This document shows positions 5,155 to 5,590 of a DNA stretch of 5,590 nucleotides, in pieces. A model generated the notes under the pieces. The model did not search any database. It was not told the origin of the DNA and saw only the letters and a program-made list of their open reading frames with translations. The stretch lies in NCBI GenBank assembly GCA_014189685.1, contig DVAB01000019.1, positions 1-5,590 of the forward strand, given 5' to 3'. Both the position numbers and the translations under genes were made by a program. The DNA is from Candidatus Naiadarchaeum limnaeum (lineage in GTDB: Archaea; Undinarchaeota; Undinarchaeia; Undinarchaeales; Naiadarchaeaceae). Each line of letters starts with the position of its first letter. Within the stretch, counting starts at the first letter, position 1.

Positions 5155-5568
5155 TTAATCCAACAAGGTCGTTAATGTTCCAGAGCAATAGGGCTTTATG
5201 CTTGAGAGGTCTCTAAGCGGGTTTACAACTATGCCAACAAAATCTAGTGGAACTAAGCAGCTCATAGACCTTCCTTTGTAAGGGCGCAGCGTTCCAGTTG
5301 CCCCTTCTACTTTGACACTAAATGAGCAAAATTCTCCTGATTTTCCTGATAAAGCACCAGCAAAAGTGAGTGAAGATTCTCTGCTGCTCGTTGTATAAAT
5401 TCCTGTTGCGCGTGAGCATGCCCTAAATGCATCTGCTAAGCAATCAACTTCTGCCCCGCATTCTTTGCCCCCCCCAATCCCTCCACCTGAAAAAAAACCA
5501 AACCCAAGAAGTCCACCTGTTGCAACTATTACAATTGCAATAATAAGAATCCAGTTTTTCTTTAGCAT
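5155..5568 (-). CDS. Small Cys-rich protein with N-terminal membrane anchor, unknown function
   Basis: A 137-residue protein with a basic start (MLKKNW), a hydrophobic anchor at about 7-26 and a glycine linker (28-34), followed by a domain expected outside the membrane. The domain has six cysteines (37, 43, 51, 81, 104, 128), an even number consistent with three disulfides. The spacing CGAEVDCLADAFRAC (37-51) resembles a motif I associate with short secreted proteins of small-genome archaea, but I recognise no named family. The anchor may be a signal peptide or stay as a membrane tether; there is no lipobox Cys directly after it. The ATG at 5568 is chosen because it gives a classic n-region and anchor. 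The frame has no stop between 5569 and the right edge, so a longer N-terminus cannot be excluded. The codons around residues 25-34 contain G8 and T8 runs. The AI-2E family gene follows 4 nt after the stop. Confidence 0.75.
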   Translation of the reverse strand: MLKKNWILIIAIVIVATGGLLGFGFFSGGGIGGGKECGAEVDCLADAFRACSRATGIYTTSSRESSLTFAGALSGKSGEFCSFSVKVEGATGTLRPYKGRSMSCLVPLDFVGIVVNPLRDLSSIKPYCSGTLTTLLD

Positions 5569-5590
5569 CTCAATTAGTGCATCAAGACAA

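Noticed and set aside
1-5590. CRISPR array, defence island, or insertion sequence
   Set aside because: No regularly spaced direct repeats, no cas, toxin-antitoxin or restriction genes and no transposase were seen. All long frames are housekeeping, transport or unknown membrane proteins.

Overview
The window looks archaeal. It is AT-rich and encodes a diphthine synthase (diphthamide exists only in archaea and eukaryotes) and a DUF357 protein (an archaeal family). It also has several TATA-like boxes centred about 27-30 nt upstream of start codons with no Shine-Dalgarno sequence, which is the geometry of leaderless archaeal transcripts. The small genes, AT-rich codons and short Cys-rich secreted protein would fit a DPANN-type genome, but that placement is inference.

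Layout from left to right. Positions 1-516 (-) hold the 5' part of a membrane protein with a signal peptide; the gene runs off the left edge. Positions 611-705 hold a compact 95-nt structured element (outer 9-bp stem enclosing three hairpins) wedged between that gene's promoter and the stop codon of a DUF357 gene (703-1020, -). A divergent promoter region (1021-1109) separates DUF357 from a class I SAM methyltransferase (1110-1799, +). The methyltransferase converges on dphB (1811-2560, -). dphB overlaps by ATGA the end of a PiT-type phosphate permease homologue (2557-3513, -), so these two form an operon. Divergent from the permease is a DUF47/PhoU-like gene (3555-4211, +), the usual partner of PiT transporters. 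It abuts, stop to stop, an AI-2E/UPF0118 family membrane protein (4212-5150, -). That gene lies 4 nt downstream of a Cys-rich membrane-anchored protein (5155-5568, -).

The most notable points are these. (1) By eye alignment, the PiT homologue has lost all four acidic residues that are conserved and functionally important in the family, while keeping the fold and the STT motifs. (2) The permease and its DUF47 partner are driven by interleaved, back-to-back leaderless promoters in only 41 bp. (3) The multibranched element at 611-705 resembles a small palindromic mobile element or structured RNA, may carry a 3-bp target duplication, and supplies part of the DUF357 stop codon. No CRISPR array, tRNA, rRNA or insertion-sequence transposase is visible.
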